From positions 1,922,001 through 1,986,000 of the forward strand of contig NZ_CP101458.1 of the NCBI RefSeq assembly GCF_024362525.1: a DNA stretch of 64,000 nucleotides. Direction: 5' to 3'. Source of the stretch: Natrononativus amylolyticus. Lineage in GTDB: Archaea > Halobacteriota > Halobacteria > Halobacteriales > Natrialbaceae. Below the pieces are notes generated by a model, which made no database searches, was not told where the DNA came from, and saw only the letters and a program-made list of their open reading frames with translations. Within the stretch, counting starts at the first letter, position 1; each line of letters opens with the position of its first letter. The position numbers and the translations under genes were made by a program. Below are positions 51,229-60,116 of this stretch, one piece after another.

Positions 51229-51963
51229 GTGATCGGGGCATCGTCGACGGCGCTTCCGCTCGAGACTCTCGAGGTCGGCGTCGTCGCCGCGGAGGACTGG
51301 GAGTTCGTCCTCCGGAACCGCGAGTACCTGCTCTACGGTGCGCTGATCACCGTCGCACTGACGGCGACGAGCATCGTCCTGGGATTCCTGCTCGGGTTTC
51401 CGGCGGGGGCGATCGAACTGTATGGCGGTCGCTACTCGAGTGCGTTCGTCCGCAAAGCCGGTGGCGCGATCCGCGGGACGCCGATCCTCGTGATCATGGT
51501 GTTCACGTTCTTCGTGTTCCCCCTCGAGTGGCTGTTCGTTCTGCCGGTGAGCGAGGCGTTCCAGGCGGCCATGCTCGCCCTCGGCGTCCGGAGTGCAGCC
51601 TACCAGTCCCAGATCTTCCGCGGGGCGCTCCGGAGCGTCGATCCCGGCCAACTCGAGGCCGCGGAGGCGATCGGTCTACCGACCTGGAAGGCGATCCGCT
51701 ACGTGCTGGTTCCCCAGGCGCTGCGCCGGAGCGTTCCCGGCTTCCAGAACGAGTTCACGATCGTCCTCAAGGATACGAGTATCGCCTTCGCGATCGGCCT
51801 CGGGGAACTGCTTCGGCGCTCGCACGACCTGATGACCCAGCAGACCACCGCCGCCCTGGAGCTGTTCCTGTTCGCCAGCCTGATCTACTTCGTTCTGACC
51901 GTCTCGACGAACCGCACGCTCGAGACCGTCAACGACCGGTACGCGATCCCGGGGGAGGAGTGA
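51229..51963 (+). CDS. Amino-acid ABC transporter permease
   Basis: 244 residues from a GTG one base after the SBP stop codon. Five hydrophobic segments and the family's EAA loop (ALRSVDPGQLEAAEAIGLPT) identify a His/Glu/Gln/Arg-type permease of the amino-acid uptake systems. It forms a channel with the second permease at 52767, the two running in the same operon. The N-terminus has an acidic stretch before the first membrane segment. Confidence 0.93.
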   Translation: MIGASSTALPLETLEVGVVAAEDWEFVLRNREYLLYGALITVALTATSIVLGFLLGFPAGAIELYGGRYSSAFVRKAGGAIRGTPILVIMVFTFFVFPLEWLFVLPVSEAFQAAMLALGVRSAAYQSQIFRGALRSVDPGQLEAAEAIGLPTWKAIRYVLVPQALRRSVPGFQNEFTIVLKDTSIAFAIGLGELLRRSHDLMTQQTTAALELFLFASLIYFVLTVSTNRTLETVNDRYAIPGEE

Positions 51964-51964
51964 G

Positions 51965-52774
51965 ATGGCGGATCGACGACCCGGCGACCGGCGACGACCC
52001 GACGGGGGAGGAGCGATCGACGAGAGACCGGAGGCCGGCGGATCGCCGCTCTTGCGGATGGAGGATGTCTGGAAGTCCTACAGCGACGAGGAGGTCTTGC
52101 GCGGGATCGACCTCGCGGTCGGCGAGGGCGATGTCGAGGTCCTCGTCGGCCCCTCCGGGAGCGGAAAGTCGACGCTGCTGCGGTGTGTCAATCGGCTCAC
52201 GGAGATCGACCGCGGTGCGATCTATCTCGACGGCGTCCGCGTGAGCGACAGCGATACGAACGTCGACGAACTGCGCCAGCAGGTCGGGATGGTTTTTCAG
52301 GATATCAACCTCTTCGCGCACCTACCCGCCCGCGAGAACGTCATGCTCGGCCTGCGCCGCGTCCGGGGGTTTGGAAAAACGGCGGCCCGCGAGCGAGCCG
52401 ACAGCGAACTCGAGAAGGTCGGGCTGGGTGAGCAAGCGGAGTCCTACCCGGCACAGCTCTCGGGCGGCCAGAAACAGCGCGTCGGCATCGCCCGTGCGCT
52501 CGCGATGGACCCGAAGCTGATGCTGTTCGACGAGCCGACGAGCGCCCTCGATCCCGAACTGTCGAACAGCGTGCTCGAGGCCATGGAACGGCTCGTCGAG
52601 GAGGGGATGACGATGCTGGTGGTCACCCACGAGCTACGGTTCGCCAGGTCGGCCGCCGACAGCGTCACCTTCCTCGAGGAGGGCCGGATCGTCGAGCGCG
52701 GGCCGCCCGAGCGGATGTTCGAGAATCCCGACCGAGAACGAACGCAGGAGTTCCTCCGGACGATCCATGGCTAG
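51965..52774 (+). CDS. Amino-acid ABC transporter ATP-binding protein
   Basis: 269 residues. An N-terminal basic/acidic linker precedes Walker A GPSGSGKSTLL, the Q-loop region VGMVFQDINLFAHLP, the signature LSGGQKQRVGIARAL, Walker B LMLFDEPTSALDPE and the switch histidine in VVTHELRFAR. It energises import through the two permeases. It starts one base after the first permease and overlaps the second by 8 nt, so the four genes are co-transcribed and translated together. Confidence 0.97.
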   Translation: MADRRPGDRRRPDGGGAIDERPEAGGSPLLRMEDVWKSYSDEEVLRGIDLAVGEGDVEVLVGPSGSGKSTLLRCVNRLTEIDRGAIYLDGVRVSDSDTNVDELRQQVGMVFQDINLFAHLPARENVMLGLRRVRGFGKTAARERADSELEKVGLGEQAESYPAQLSGGQKQRVGIARALAMDPKLMLFDEPTSALDPELSNSVLEAMERLVEEGMTMLVVTHELRFARSAADSVTFLEEGRIVERGPPERMFENPDRERTQEFLRTIHG

Positions 52775-53768
52775 CTCGACCGACGCCCGCTGGGGACGCG
52801 CGGCCGAGATTCCCGCGAGGCGGCTGCTCGTCGTCCTGGCCGCGGTCGCGTTCTGGGGGTGGCTGCTCGCCCAGTGGGTAAACGACTGGCTGCTTTCGCG
52901 GCTCGGAATCGGCCCCGGCGCGGGCGAACAGCCCCTCGAGCGCGAGCCGGTCGACGCGGCCGCAGATCGGCTCGTTGCGTCGGCCGAAATCGCCGGGCCG
53001 TTCGCGGGAATCCTCGAGTTCTTCGGTTCGGTCGTCGGCGTCGTCGCCGTCACCGTCGACGTTGCGCCCGCGCTCGCAGCCGGCGCGTGGCTCACCATCG
53101 TGCTCACGGTCGTGAGCATCCTGCTCGGCCTCGCGATCGCCGTCCCGCTAACGGTCGTTCGGGTGTACGGGGGGCCGTTCCGGTGGCTCGCTCTGGGCTA
53201 CATCGAACTCATCCGCGGAACGCCGCTGCTCGCCCAGCTGTTCGTGCTCTACTTCGGGCTCCCGCTTGCGGTCTGGCTCCACGGCGTCGAGGCGATCGGG
53301 ACGGGGCCGGTCCCCGACCAGGCGTTCCTCATCGCGATCGTCGGCTTTACCATCAACAGTTCGGCGTACCAGGCCGAATACATCCGCGGGGCCGTCGAGA
53401 GCGTCGACCCCGGCCAGCTCACCGCTGCCCGCTCGATCGGCCTCTCGAGGCTCGCGGGCATCCGTTACGTCGTCCTCCCCCAGACGTTCCGGTACGCGAT
53501 TCCGGCCTGGACCAACGAGCTGGTGTACCTGATCAAGTACTCGTCGCTGGCGGCCTTTATCACGGTGCCCGAGCTCTACTTCCGGGCGTCGCGGATCGCC
53601 TCGCGGACGTTCGAGTACACGGCGATCTACGCGAACCTCGCGGTCGTCTACATCGCGCTCGTGCTGACGGCGACGGCGCTCATGAGTCGCCTCGAGACGC
53701 GCGTCGCGATCCCCGGCCTCGGACAGGCCGAGGGACGCCAGCAGGGTAAGACGAACGGCCGCGAGTGA
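52767..53768 (+). CDS. Amino-acid ABC transporter permease, second subunit
   Basis: 333 residues of the same family as the first permease, but with an extra N-terminal membrane segment and a hydrophilic insert near residues 45-85. The transmembrane domain includes LGYIELIRGTPLLAQLFVLY and the EAA loop AVESVDPGQLTAARSIGLSR. The two permeases likely form a heterodimer. It is the last gene of the operon and is convergent with the phosphatase-superfamily gene. Confidence 0.94.
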   Translation: MASSTDARWGRAAEIPARRLLVVLAAVAFWGWLLAQWVNDWLLSRLGIGPGAGEQPLEREPVDAAADRLVASAEIAGPFAGILEFFGSVVGVVAVTVDVAPALAAGAWLTIVLTVVSILLGLAIAVPLTVVRVYGGPFRWLALGYIELIRGTPLLAQLFVLYFGLPLAVWLHGVEAIGTGPVPDQAFLIAIVGFTINSSAYQAEYIRGAVESVDPGQLTAARSIGLSRLAGIRYVVLPQTFRYAIPAWTNELVYLIKYSSLAAFITVPELYFRASRIASRTFEYTAIYANLAVVYIALVLTATALMSRLETRVAIPGLGQAEGRQQGKTNGRE

Positions 53769-53769
53769 C

Positions 53770-55110
53770 CTACACCAGACTCGCGCCGTCGAAGTCGCCG
53801 CGGCTGTACTCGATCTCCATCAGATCGAGGATCGTCGGCGCGATGTCGTAGAGGTCGGCGTCGCCGATCGACGCCTCCCCGTCGATGAACAGCGCGGTGT
53901 CGTCGAAGCTGTGCATCCCGTTTCGCGGCCCCGTGGTGAAGACGTCCGAATCCGCCTTGAAGCCGGATTTGAGGTCGAACCCGTCGTTCGGGATCGCGAC
54001 CAGATCGGGCGCGATCGCGTCGTGGTCGCCGCGGAACACCGCCTCCTTCTCGACGACGCGGTCGACCACCGGACGGCCGTCGGGACCCTCGAGGGCCTCG
54101 AGCATCGACTTGAGTTCGTCGCGGACCTCGTCGTACTGCTCTTCGGTGACGGTGCCGCGGGGTTCGCGGCCCTCGAGGTTGAGGTAGAACCGGCCGGGGA
54201 TGAACGAGTACGCGCGCGTCTCGTTCGCGATGTCTCCGAGCTCGTCGGGTTCGTCGGTGTCGAAGGAGAGCCACCCCTCCTCGCGGAGCCACTCGTTGAA
54301 GTGGACCTCGTAGTCGAGACTGGTGAAGCCGTGGTCGGAGGCGACGATCAGGGTGACGTCGTCGTCGAGGGCGGTTCGGAGTCGCCCGAGGTAGTCGTCG
54401 ACTTTCTCGTAGAACTCGAGGAACTCCGCTTTGTACTCGCCGTCCCGTTCGTAGTCTTCGAACAGGAAGTGGTTGACCCGATCGGTGGTCATGAAGACGC
54501 CGAAGAAGAGGTCCCAGTCGTCCTCCTCGATGTAGTGTCTGAACGCCTCGAATCTGGCGTCGAGCGTCTCGTGGGCGTCCGCCAGGAACTCCTCTTTGTT
54601 CTTCTCGTGGCCGAGTTTGGGGTTGACGTCGATCCGGTAGTCGATCGACTCCAGATACTCGCGGACGTCGTCGGGGTGGGCGGCCTTCTCGAGGCCGGGA
54701 GAGAGAAAGCCCGAAACCGTCCGCTGGAGGTTCCGTTGCGGGGGAAACGTGACGGGGACGTTCATCACCGTCGCCCGGCGCCCCTCGTTCTGGACGCGGT
54801 CCCAGACCCGAGGCGCCTGGACGTCACGCCCCATCGGGACGTAGGTGTCGTAGGTGCCGACCTCGCGGTCCTGAAAGCCGTAGACGCCCGTTTCGCCGGG
54901 GTTCATACCGGTCGTCAGGGAGGGCCAGCAGGCGCTCGACTCGGGAGGAACGATGCTCGAGATCTCGGCGGCCGTACCGTCGTCGGCGAGCGCCGCCACG
55001 TTCGGAAAGCGGTCGCGGTTCTCGGTGAGAAGACTGTACGGCACGCCGTCGATTCCGATAAACGCGACTCGAGGGTCACCATCCCCCCGCAGTCGGTCGA
55101 ACAAACCCAT
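53770..55110 (-). CDS. Alkaline phosphatase superfamily phosphodiesterase
   Basis: 446 residues from ATG 55110 (MGLFDRLRGDGDPRV). The type I phosphodiesterase/nucleotide pyrophosphatase pattern is complete: VAFIGIDGVPY with the first metal aspartate, SACWPSLTTGMNPGETGVYG with the nucleophile threonine or serine, FFGVFMTTDRVNHFLF, LIVASDHGF and a late NGMHSFDDTALF with the last histidine. It would hydrolyse a phosphodiester, phosphonate or nucleotide; archaeal members are often annotated as nucleotide pyrophosphatases. There is no signal peptide, so it is likely cytoplasmic. Confidence 0.92.
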   Translation of the reverse strand: MGLFDRLRGDGDPRVAFIGIDGVPYSLLTENRDRFPNVAALADDGTAAEISSIVPPESSACWPSLTTGMNPGETGVYGFQDREVGTYDTYVPMGRDVQAPRVWDRVQNEGRRATVMNVPVTFPPQRNLQRTVSGFLSPGLEKAAHPDDVREYLESIDYRIDVNPKLGHEKNKEEFLADAHETLDARFEAFRHYIEEDDWDLFFGVFMTTDRVNHFLFEDYERDGEYKAEFLEFYEKVDDYLGRLRTALDDDVTLIVASDHGFTSLDYEVHFNEWLREEGWLSFDTDEPDELGDIANETRAYSFIPGRFYLNLEGREPRGTVTEEQYDEVRDELKSMLEALEGPDGRPVVDRVVEKEAVFRGDHDAIAPDLVAIPNDGFDLKSGFKADSDVFTTGPRNGMHSFDDTALFIDGEASIGDADLYDIAPTILDLMEIEYSRGDFDGASLV

Positions 55111-55192
55111 GGGAGGTGGTAGTTCGACCGGGTACAAGAAGGTTCGTCTCGAGACACTGTTTCCGAGAACGAGCGATAGCCGTTTCGACCGC

Positions 55193-55321
55193 CTAGTCCC
55201 GACGGTTGCCGGGGGCCTCCGGGTCGAAGTTCGTCGGGACGACAGTGGGATGAGCCATCCCGGCGGCGCTGGACTCGGCGGGTGACTCGTGCTGTCGCGT
55301 GGACGGATCGGTGGCTGCCAT
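55193..55321 (-). CDS. Possible 42-residue protein
   Basis: A short frame with a plausible promoter: a minus-strand TATA-like run AATTTTATTG at 55348-55358 lies about 32 nt before the ATG at 55321. The peptide is MAATDPSTRQ... and contains AHPTVVPTNFDPE, which resembles the short lead of small haloarchaeal oxidase subunits, but the expected membrane helix is missing. It occupies the 342-bp gap between ppa and the phosphatase-superfamily gene, all on the minus strand. It may be a real small protein or a leader region. Confidence 0.35.
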   Translation of the reverse strand: MAATDPSTRQHESPAESSAAGMAHPTVVPTNFDPEAPGNRRD

Positions 55322-55347
55322 AACGAATACACCTACCACCGGACCGG

Positions 55348-55358
55348 CAATAAAATTA
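55348..55358 (-). promoter_or_regulatory. TATA-like element in the ppa / phosphodiesterase gap
   Basis: On the minus strand TAATTTTATTG is one of the better TATA candidates in the area, 32 nt before the short frame and about 240 nt before the phosphodiesterase gene. It could drive either. Confidence 0.4.
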
Positions 55359-55452
55359 CCCATGCTCATAATGCATCGGTACCGGACCGCGGATAACTAC
55401 GGCGAATCCGACACCGGTACGAGAACAAACCGATCGAAGCGCGAACGCGCAG

Positions 55453-55986
55453 TTAGCCGAAGTGTTCCGCGTAGAGTTCCTGGGCGTGTTCGATCGCGTC
55501 GTAGGCGGCCTGGCGGTCCTCCCAGCCCAGGGTCTCGACTTCCTTGCCCTCCTCCAAGTTCTTGTAGGTCGCGAAGAACTCGTCGATCTCGTCGCGTCGC
55601 TGCTGTGGGATGTCCTCGAGGTCCTCGATGTGGTCGAAGCGCGGGTCCTCGCTCGGGACGGCGATCACCTTGTCGTCCTGCTCGCCGTCGTCGTCCATCT
55701 TCATCAACGCGACGGGACGGGCTTCGATGACACAGCCGGGGAACGTCTGGTCTTCGACGAGCACCAGCACGTCGAAGGGGTCCTCGTCGTCGTAGTAGCT
55801 CCGCGGGATGAAGCCGTAGTCGGAGGGATAGTGGACGTTCGAGTGAAGCACGCGGTCGAGGACGACTCCCGGCACGTCCTTGTCGTACTCGTACTTGTTG
55901 CGCTCGCCCTTCAGACATTCGACGACCGCGTAGATCTCTTCCGGCGCGTTCGGTCCCGTTTCGAGGTCCTCCCAGAGATTTACCAT
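55453..55986 (-). CDS. ppa: Inorganic pyrophosphatase
   Basis: 177 residues from ATG 55986, preceded by a TATA-like AGTACTTTTTGG about 28 nt upstream and an SD-like GGAGGTG run. The enzyme hydrolyses PPi to two phosphates, driving biosynthesis. The signature DEDPFDVLVL with its metal aspartates, VLHSNVHYPSDYGFIPRSYY and KVIAVPSEDPRFDHIEDLED are all present. It matches the family I (soluble, Mg-dependent) enzyme. Confidence 0.97.
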   Translation of the reverse strand: MVNLWEDLETGPNAPEEIYAVVECLKGERNKYEYDKDVPGVVLDRVLHSNVHYPSDYGFIPRSYYDDEDPFDVLVLVEDQTFPGCVIEARPVALMKMDDDGEQDDKVIAVPSEDPRFDHIEDLEDIPQQRRDEIDEFFATYKNLEEGKEVETLGWEDRQAAYDAIEHAQELYAEHFG

Positions 55987-56164
55987 ACACCACCACCTCC
56001 GCGGACGACCAAAAAGTACTTTCGTAATCGAGTGAGTGGGTTTACTCGATGGCTTGCCAGCTACCGGACGACGGACACCAGACCGTTCCGGCACCGGACG
56101 ACCCGGGGAGGGGCTCTCCGCGGCCGTCGGACGTACTCACGGGAAAGAGTGAATAGTTGGCAAG

Positions 56165-56174
56165 TCTTAAATAG
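56165..56174 (+). promoter_or_regulatory. TATA element for the PadR regulator
   Basis: TCTTAAATAG is centred about 26 nt before the ATG at 56196, predicting a leaderless transcript. Its position also leaves room for autoregulation by the encoded repressor. Confidence 0.5.
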
Positions 56175-56195
56175 TCTGGTGACATTTGCACAGGT

Positions 56196-56555
56196 ATGTC
56201 AGAGGCACAATCAATCACCGGCGAACAGAGTATCGCACGTGAACTGACGGCGTTCCAGAACAATATCCTCGTCATTCTCGCGAAGGAACCGATGTACGGC
56301 CTCGCGATCAAGCGCGAACTCGAGGAGTACTACGGAACCGAAGTCAACCACGGCCGTCTCTACCCGAACCTCGACGAGCTCGTCGACCTGGGGCTCGTAG
56401 AGAAGAGCGAACTTGACAAGCGCACCAACCAGTACTCGCTGACCGACGACGGCTACGACGCCGTCCTCGACCAGATCTCCTGGACGCTCTCAAAGGTCGT
56501 CACCGGCGACGACCGCGCAGACGAGATCCGCGAGATCGTCGACGACAGCTACTGA
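56196..56555 (+). CDS. PadR family transcriptional regulator
   Basis: 119 residues with a PadR-type winged helix: FQNNILVILAKEPMYGLAIK, RELEEYYGTEVNHGRLYPNL and the closing NQYSLTDDGYDAVLDQISW. PadR proteins bind promoter DNA as dimers and are released by ligands, typically aromatic acids or drugs; the ligand here is unknown. Transcription likely starts just before the ATG from the box at 56165-56174. It overlaps the end of the convergent gene at 56549. Confidence 0.92.
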   Translation: MSEAQSITGEQSIARELTAFQNNILVILAKEPMYGLAIKRELEEYYGTEVNHGRLYPNLDELVDLGLVEKSELDKRTNQYSLTDDGYDAVLDQISWTLSKVVTGDDRADEIREIVDDSY

Positions 56556-57148
56556 GCCGACGATCGGAACTCGGGCACCGATTCACCGGCCGTCTCGAAC
56601 GCGAGTCTGATCGACGTCTCGATCGTCGCTCGCTGTTCGTCCGATGGCCACGCGTTTCTCACGAAGTACTCACGCCGAAACTCCGCGAGCTCCCGGCTCG
56701 TCGCGGACACCACCGGCTTCGCGTAGTGATTCCCCATGAAGTCCGCAAGCGCGGAGACGTTCTCCCCGTGGACCTCGCCGTGTTCCGCGCGAACGTCGGC
56801 GACGAGGTCGCGGTTCTGCGCCTCGACGGCCTCCCAGTCGTCCGGATCGGCCGTCCCCTCGAGTGGCACCTCGACGGCCCGCGAGATGTCCTCGATACGG
56901 TCGGTTCGTATCGCGCCGTCGGCGTGCCACTCGGCGGGATGTAACACGAGCGTCTCGTCGGCGCCCTCCTCGCGAACGCGCGCGGTAAACTCGTGATCCT
57001 CGAGCAGCGTCTCGCGGCGCTCGTCGTAGACCTCCCGTTCGGCCTCGTCGACGGCGGTGCGCTCGAGGCGCGTGAGCCGCTCTGCTTCCTCGATGACCGC
57101 CTCGGGCAGTTCCTCGGTACCCGCTTCCGGTTCCGGCGAATCGCTCAT
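56549..57148 (-). CDS. Conserved haloarchaeal protein, 199 residues, unknown function
   Basis: The ATG at 57148 is the most likely start. The protein is acidic and helical with a conserved-looking N-terminal segment ELPEAVIEEAERLTRLER, a middle DETLVLHPAEWHADGAI and a C-terminal FRREYFVRNAWPSDEQ. It lies just after rnhA on the same strand, 53 bp downstream, and may be in the same transcript, which hints at a nucleic-acid role. I recognise no domain. Confidence 0.72.
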   Translation of the reverse strand: MSDSPEPEAGTEELPEAVIEEAERLTRLERTAVDEAEREVYDERRETLLEDHEFTARVREEGADETLVLHPAEWHADGAIRTDRIEDISRAVEVPLEGTADPDDWEAVEAQNRDLVADVRAEHGEVHGENVSALADFMGNHYAKPVVSATSRELAEFRREYFVRNAWPSDEQRATIETSIRLAFETAGESVPEFRSSAQ

Positions 57149-57201
57149 CCGTCCGCCGGTAACACCTCGAGGGATTTCTCGTTGCTGGTCTCGAGCGCCG
57201 A

Positions 57202-57795
57202 TCAGGCCCGGTCGAGCGCCTCGTTCGCCAGCGCGTCCGCACGCTCGTTTACCTCCCGGGGAACGTGCTCGAGGGTCCACTCGTCGACCCGCGAGAGCAA
57301 CTCGAGGACGGTCACGCGCTTTTCGCGCAGTTCGGGGTTGTTGGTGTCGTACTCGCCGCGGACCTGCTTGACGATCAGTTCGGAGTCGCCACGGACGTGG
57401 AGTTCGTCGTAGCCGTACTCCGTCGCGGCCTCGAGGGCGGCGATCAGCGCCTCGTACTCCGCCTGGTTGTTCGTCGCGCGGCCGATGGTGTCGCTGCCCT
57501 CGGCGACGATACCGTCGCCCGTGACGATCACCCAGCCGATCCCGGCGGGGCCGGGGTTGCCGCGCGCGCCGCCGTCGAAGTAGACGTGGGCCCGTCCGCC
57601 CCCCTCGCGCAGGAGCGCCGCTAACTCCTGCGGCGCGCTCCCCTGAATCACGACCTTGTCGTCGTACGCGACGGCCGTCGCCCCGCCGCGGCTCGCGCGC
57701 CACCGTTCGTGGTCGGTGTTTCCGGATTCGACGGTAACGCCCGCCTCCTCGAGGCGCTCGCGGGCTCGCTCGGTGTCGCACTCGATGACCGGCAT
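57202..57795 (-). CDS. rnhA: Ribonuclease HI, archaeal type
   Basis: 197 residues. The active-site carboxylates are in VYFDGGARGNPGPAGIGW (D), NNQAEYEALIAAL (E), HVRGDSELIVKQVRG (D) and the final VNERADALANEAL (D), in the expected order. An N-terminal segment of about 65 residues precedes the catalytic fold, as in other archaeal enzymes. It degrades the RNA strand of RNA-DNA hybrids. It is divergent from the full-length TFB gene. Confidence 0.96.
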   Translation of the reverse strand: MPVIECDTERARERLEEAGVTVESGNTDHERWRASRGGATAVAYDDKVVIQGSAPQELAALLREGGGRAHVYFDGGARGNPGPAGIGWVIVTGDGIVAEGSDTIGRATNNQAEYEALIAALEAATEYGYDELHVRGDSELIVKQVRGEYDTNNPELREKRVTVLELLSRVDEWTLEHVPREVNERADALANEALDRA

Positions 57796-57923
57796 AGGTC
57801 AAAACGATCGCAACAGACCGAGTAAAACCTTTGCGGTTCGCCGCCGAATCTCGCGGGAAGAGGGACTCGAGCCGGCCGGTTTCGGCCAATCGCGGCTAAC
57901 TGTAGAAAATACTTCCCGAAGAG

Positions 57924-57932
57924 TTATATATG
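57924..57932 (+). promoter_or_regulatory. TATA element for the full-length TFB gene
   Basis: TTATATATG lies about 30 nt before the ATG at 57958, giving a leaderless or very short-leader mRNA. It is the most canonical TATA box in the window. Confidence 0.6.
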
Positions 57933-57957
57933 CTGATGCTACTACTATAAAAGTGCG

Positions 57958-58920
57958 ATGACACGGTCCACCCGCCAACGGGAGCGAATGCGCGAGACGG
58001 ACGAGGCCGAGGATCAGGAAGGGGTACGTGCCTGCCCCGAGTGTGAATCCGACAACCTCGTAAAGGACTCCGACCGGGGTGAGCTCATCTGTGAAGACTG
58101 TGGGCTCGTCGTGGAAGAAGAGAAGATCGATCCCGGTCCGGAATGGCGGGCGTTTAACCACCAGGAACGACAGGAGAAGTCCCGCGTCGGCGCGCCGACA
58201 ACCCAGACGATGCACGACAAGGGGCTGACGACGACGATCGACTGGAAGGACAAAGACGCCTACGGGCGATCGATCTCCTCGAAGAAGCGCAGTCAGATGC
58301 ACCGATTGCGCAAGTGGCAAGAACGCATCCGAACCAAGGACGCAGGCGAGCGCAACCTGCAGTTCGCGCTCAGCGAGATCGACCGGATGGCCTCGGCGCT
58401 GGGCGTGCCGCGCTCGGTCCGCGAGGTCGCGTCGGTGATCTACCGGCGCGCACTCAAGGAAGACCTCATCCGCGGCCGATCCATCGAAGGGGTCGCGACC
58501 TCCGCACTGTACGCCGCCTGCCGAAAGGAAGGCATCCCGCGCAGCCTCGAAGAGATCTCCGAGGTCTCCCGTGTCGAACGCAAAGAGATCGGGCGAACGT
58601 ATCGGTACATCTCGCAGGAACTCGGCCTCGAGATGCGACCAGTCGACCCGAAAAAGTACGTCCCCCGCTTCTGTTCTGAACTCGAACTCTCCGAGGAGGT
58701 CCAGACGAAGGCCAACGAAATCATCGAGAAGACGGCCGAGGAAGGACTGCTCTCGGGGAAATCCCCCACGGGGTACGCCGCGGCCGCGATCTACGCCGCG
58801 TCGCTGCTGTGCAACGAGAAGAAGACCCAGCGCGAGGTCGCGGACGTCGCTCAGGTCACCGAGGTCACGATCCGCAACCGCTACCAGGAGCAGATCGAAG
58901 CGATGGGCATCCACGGCTAA
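57958..58920 (+). CDS. tfb: Transcription initiation factor IIB (TFB)
   Basis: 320 residues. The N-terminal zinc ribbon is CPEC ... CEDC near residues 26-48, followed by the B-reader ([20 protein letters not shown]), then two cyclin repeats: [20 protein letters not shown] and [20 protein letters not shown] in the first, [20 protein letters not shown] and [16 protein letters not shown] in the second. It recruits RNA polymerase to TBP-bound promoters. A second, different TFB begins at 572 and runs off the left edge, in line with TFB multiplicity in haloarchaea. Confidence 0.97.
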   Translation: MTRSTRQRERMRETDEAEDQEGVRACPECESDNLVKDSDRGELICEDCGLVVEEEKIDPGPEWRAFNHQERQEKSRVGAPTTQTMHDKGLTTTIDWKDKDAYGRSISSKKRSQMHRLRKWQERIRTKDAGERNLQFALSEIDRMASALGVPRSVREVASVIYRRALKEDLIRGRSIEGVATSALYAACRKEGIPRSLEEISEVSRVERKEIGRTYRYISQELGLEMRPVDPKKYVPRFCSELELSEEVQTKANEIIEKTAEEGLLSGKSPTGYAAAAIYAASLLCNEKKTQREVADVAQVTEVTIRNRYQEQIEAMGIHG

Positions 58921-58994
58921 CGCCGGACTTCACCGCGGCTCTTTTATCACAGATACGGTGACCGCGCGGGCCGGACAGCGACTCGCTTCGCGAC

Positions 58995-60116
58995 TCAGTC
59001 ACAGGAGACGGTGGCGGCGAACTCGAGGAGTGTCTCGGCCTCGAGGTCGGCGCTGAGTTCGTGTTCCAGTCCGCCACACTCCCAGGTGACCAGCGTCACC
59101 GCGTCCAGTTCGACGACGCTCGCCTCGACGTCGCCGACGCCCTCGCGGTCCGGGTCGTCGGGCAGGAGGCCGTGCTCGCTGACGCTGAACCACAGCATCG
59201 TCTCCCCGTCGGAGTACTGCTCGTGTACCGTGAGCTCCTCGCCGTACTCGTCCGCCGAGAGGCGCTCTCGCTCGTAGGCCGCCGGGAGGTCGACCGTCGG
59301 GAGGTCGAACGGGGCGTACTCCTGTGCCGACTCGCGGTCCTCGAACTCGCGTTCGTCGACCGACGGCTCCTCGACGACCGAGACGTCGTCGTCGAGCGTG
59401 AACCGCTCGTCGTCGACGCCCTCGTTGAACGCCACCTCCTCGTGAACGACGGTAATCTCGAGTTCGCCCCCGTCGACGTCTTCGAACGTCTGTCGGTGTT
59501 TGAGGACGTAGCCGAACTCGTCGTCGATCCAGAGCTGCTGGCTTCGCAGCTCGGTGTCCTCGTGTTCGACGGTCTCGAGCGGGTACACGTACTGGGTGTC
59601 GCCGACGAGGACGCCGATTCCTCGCTCCACCGAGTCGTTTCTGACCGTCACGTTCACGACGTGGGTTTCTCGATCGGCGACGCTGTCGGTCCCCTCGTAG
59701 GCGACGTCGACCCGTTCCAGAAACTCGTCGACCGACTCCGATTCGTCCGTCACGTCCTCGCGGTCGAACGCCGTCGCCTCCCGGTCGTCCGCCTCGTACA
59801 GCCAGATGTCCGGGCCGGAGCGCACGAAAACGGTCTCCGTGAACGCTCCCTCGTCGGCCGAGGAGGGGGCGGCCTCGACTCGAGCGTGGTCCGGCGGCGC
59901 CTCCCAGAACCGCTCCGTGGTGGTGTGCTCGCCCGCAGTGTCCGAGACGGTGACCGTTCGCTCACCCGTCACGTCCGTGATGTTTTCGTCCGCGGAGAGC
60001 GCGTCCGCCAGAAGTACCTCGCCGTCGGGATCGTCGGTGCCGACCGTCGTACATCCTCCGATCGCGACGAGGACGGCGACGAGCGCGATCGCCACGACGA
60101 CGCGAGAACGTATCAC
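58995..60116 (-). CDS. LolA-like/DUF2092-type lipoprotein
   Basis: 373 residues. The signal is VVVAIALVAVLVAIGGC with a lipobox cysteine near residue 22. The mature part is all-beta with repeated EVEITVVHEE and VTVSDTAGEHTTTERFWEAP segments, which resemble the LolA/DUF2092 fold that binds lipids or proteins in the envelope of other prokaryotes. A second beta domain with MLWFSVSEHGLLPDDPDREG follows. The role in haloarchaea is not known. It stands alone between tfb and a gene-poor stretch. Confidence 0.8.
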   Translation of the reverse strand: MIRSRVVVAIALVAVLVAIGGCTTVGTDDPDGEVLLADALSADENITDVTGERTVTVSDTAGEHTTTERFWEAPPDHARVEAAPSSADEGAFTETVFVRSGPDIWLYEADDREATAFDREDVTDESESVDEFLERVDVAYEGTDSVADRETHVVNVTVRNDSVERGIGVLVGDTQYVYPLETVEHEDTELRSQQLWIDDEFGYVLKHRQTFEDVDGGELEITVVHEEVAFNEGVDDERFTLDDDVSVVEEPSVDEREFEDRESAQEYAPFDLPTVDLPAAYERERLSADEYGEELTVHEQYSDGETMLWFSVSEHGLLPDDPDREGVGDVEASVVELDAVTLVTWECGGLEHELSADLEAETLLEFAATVSCD

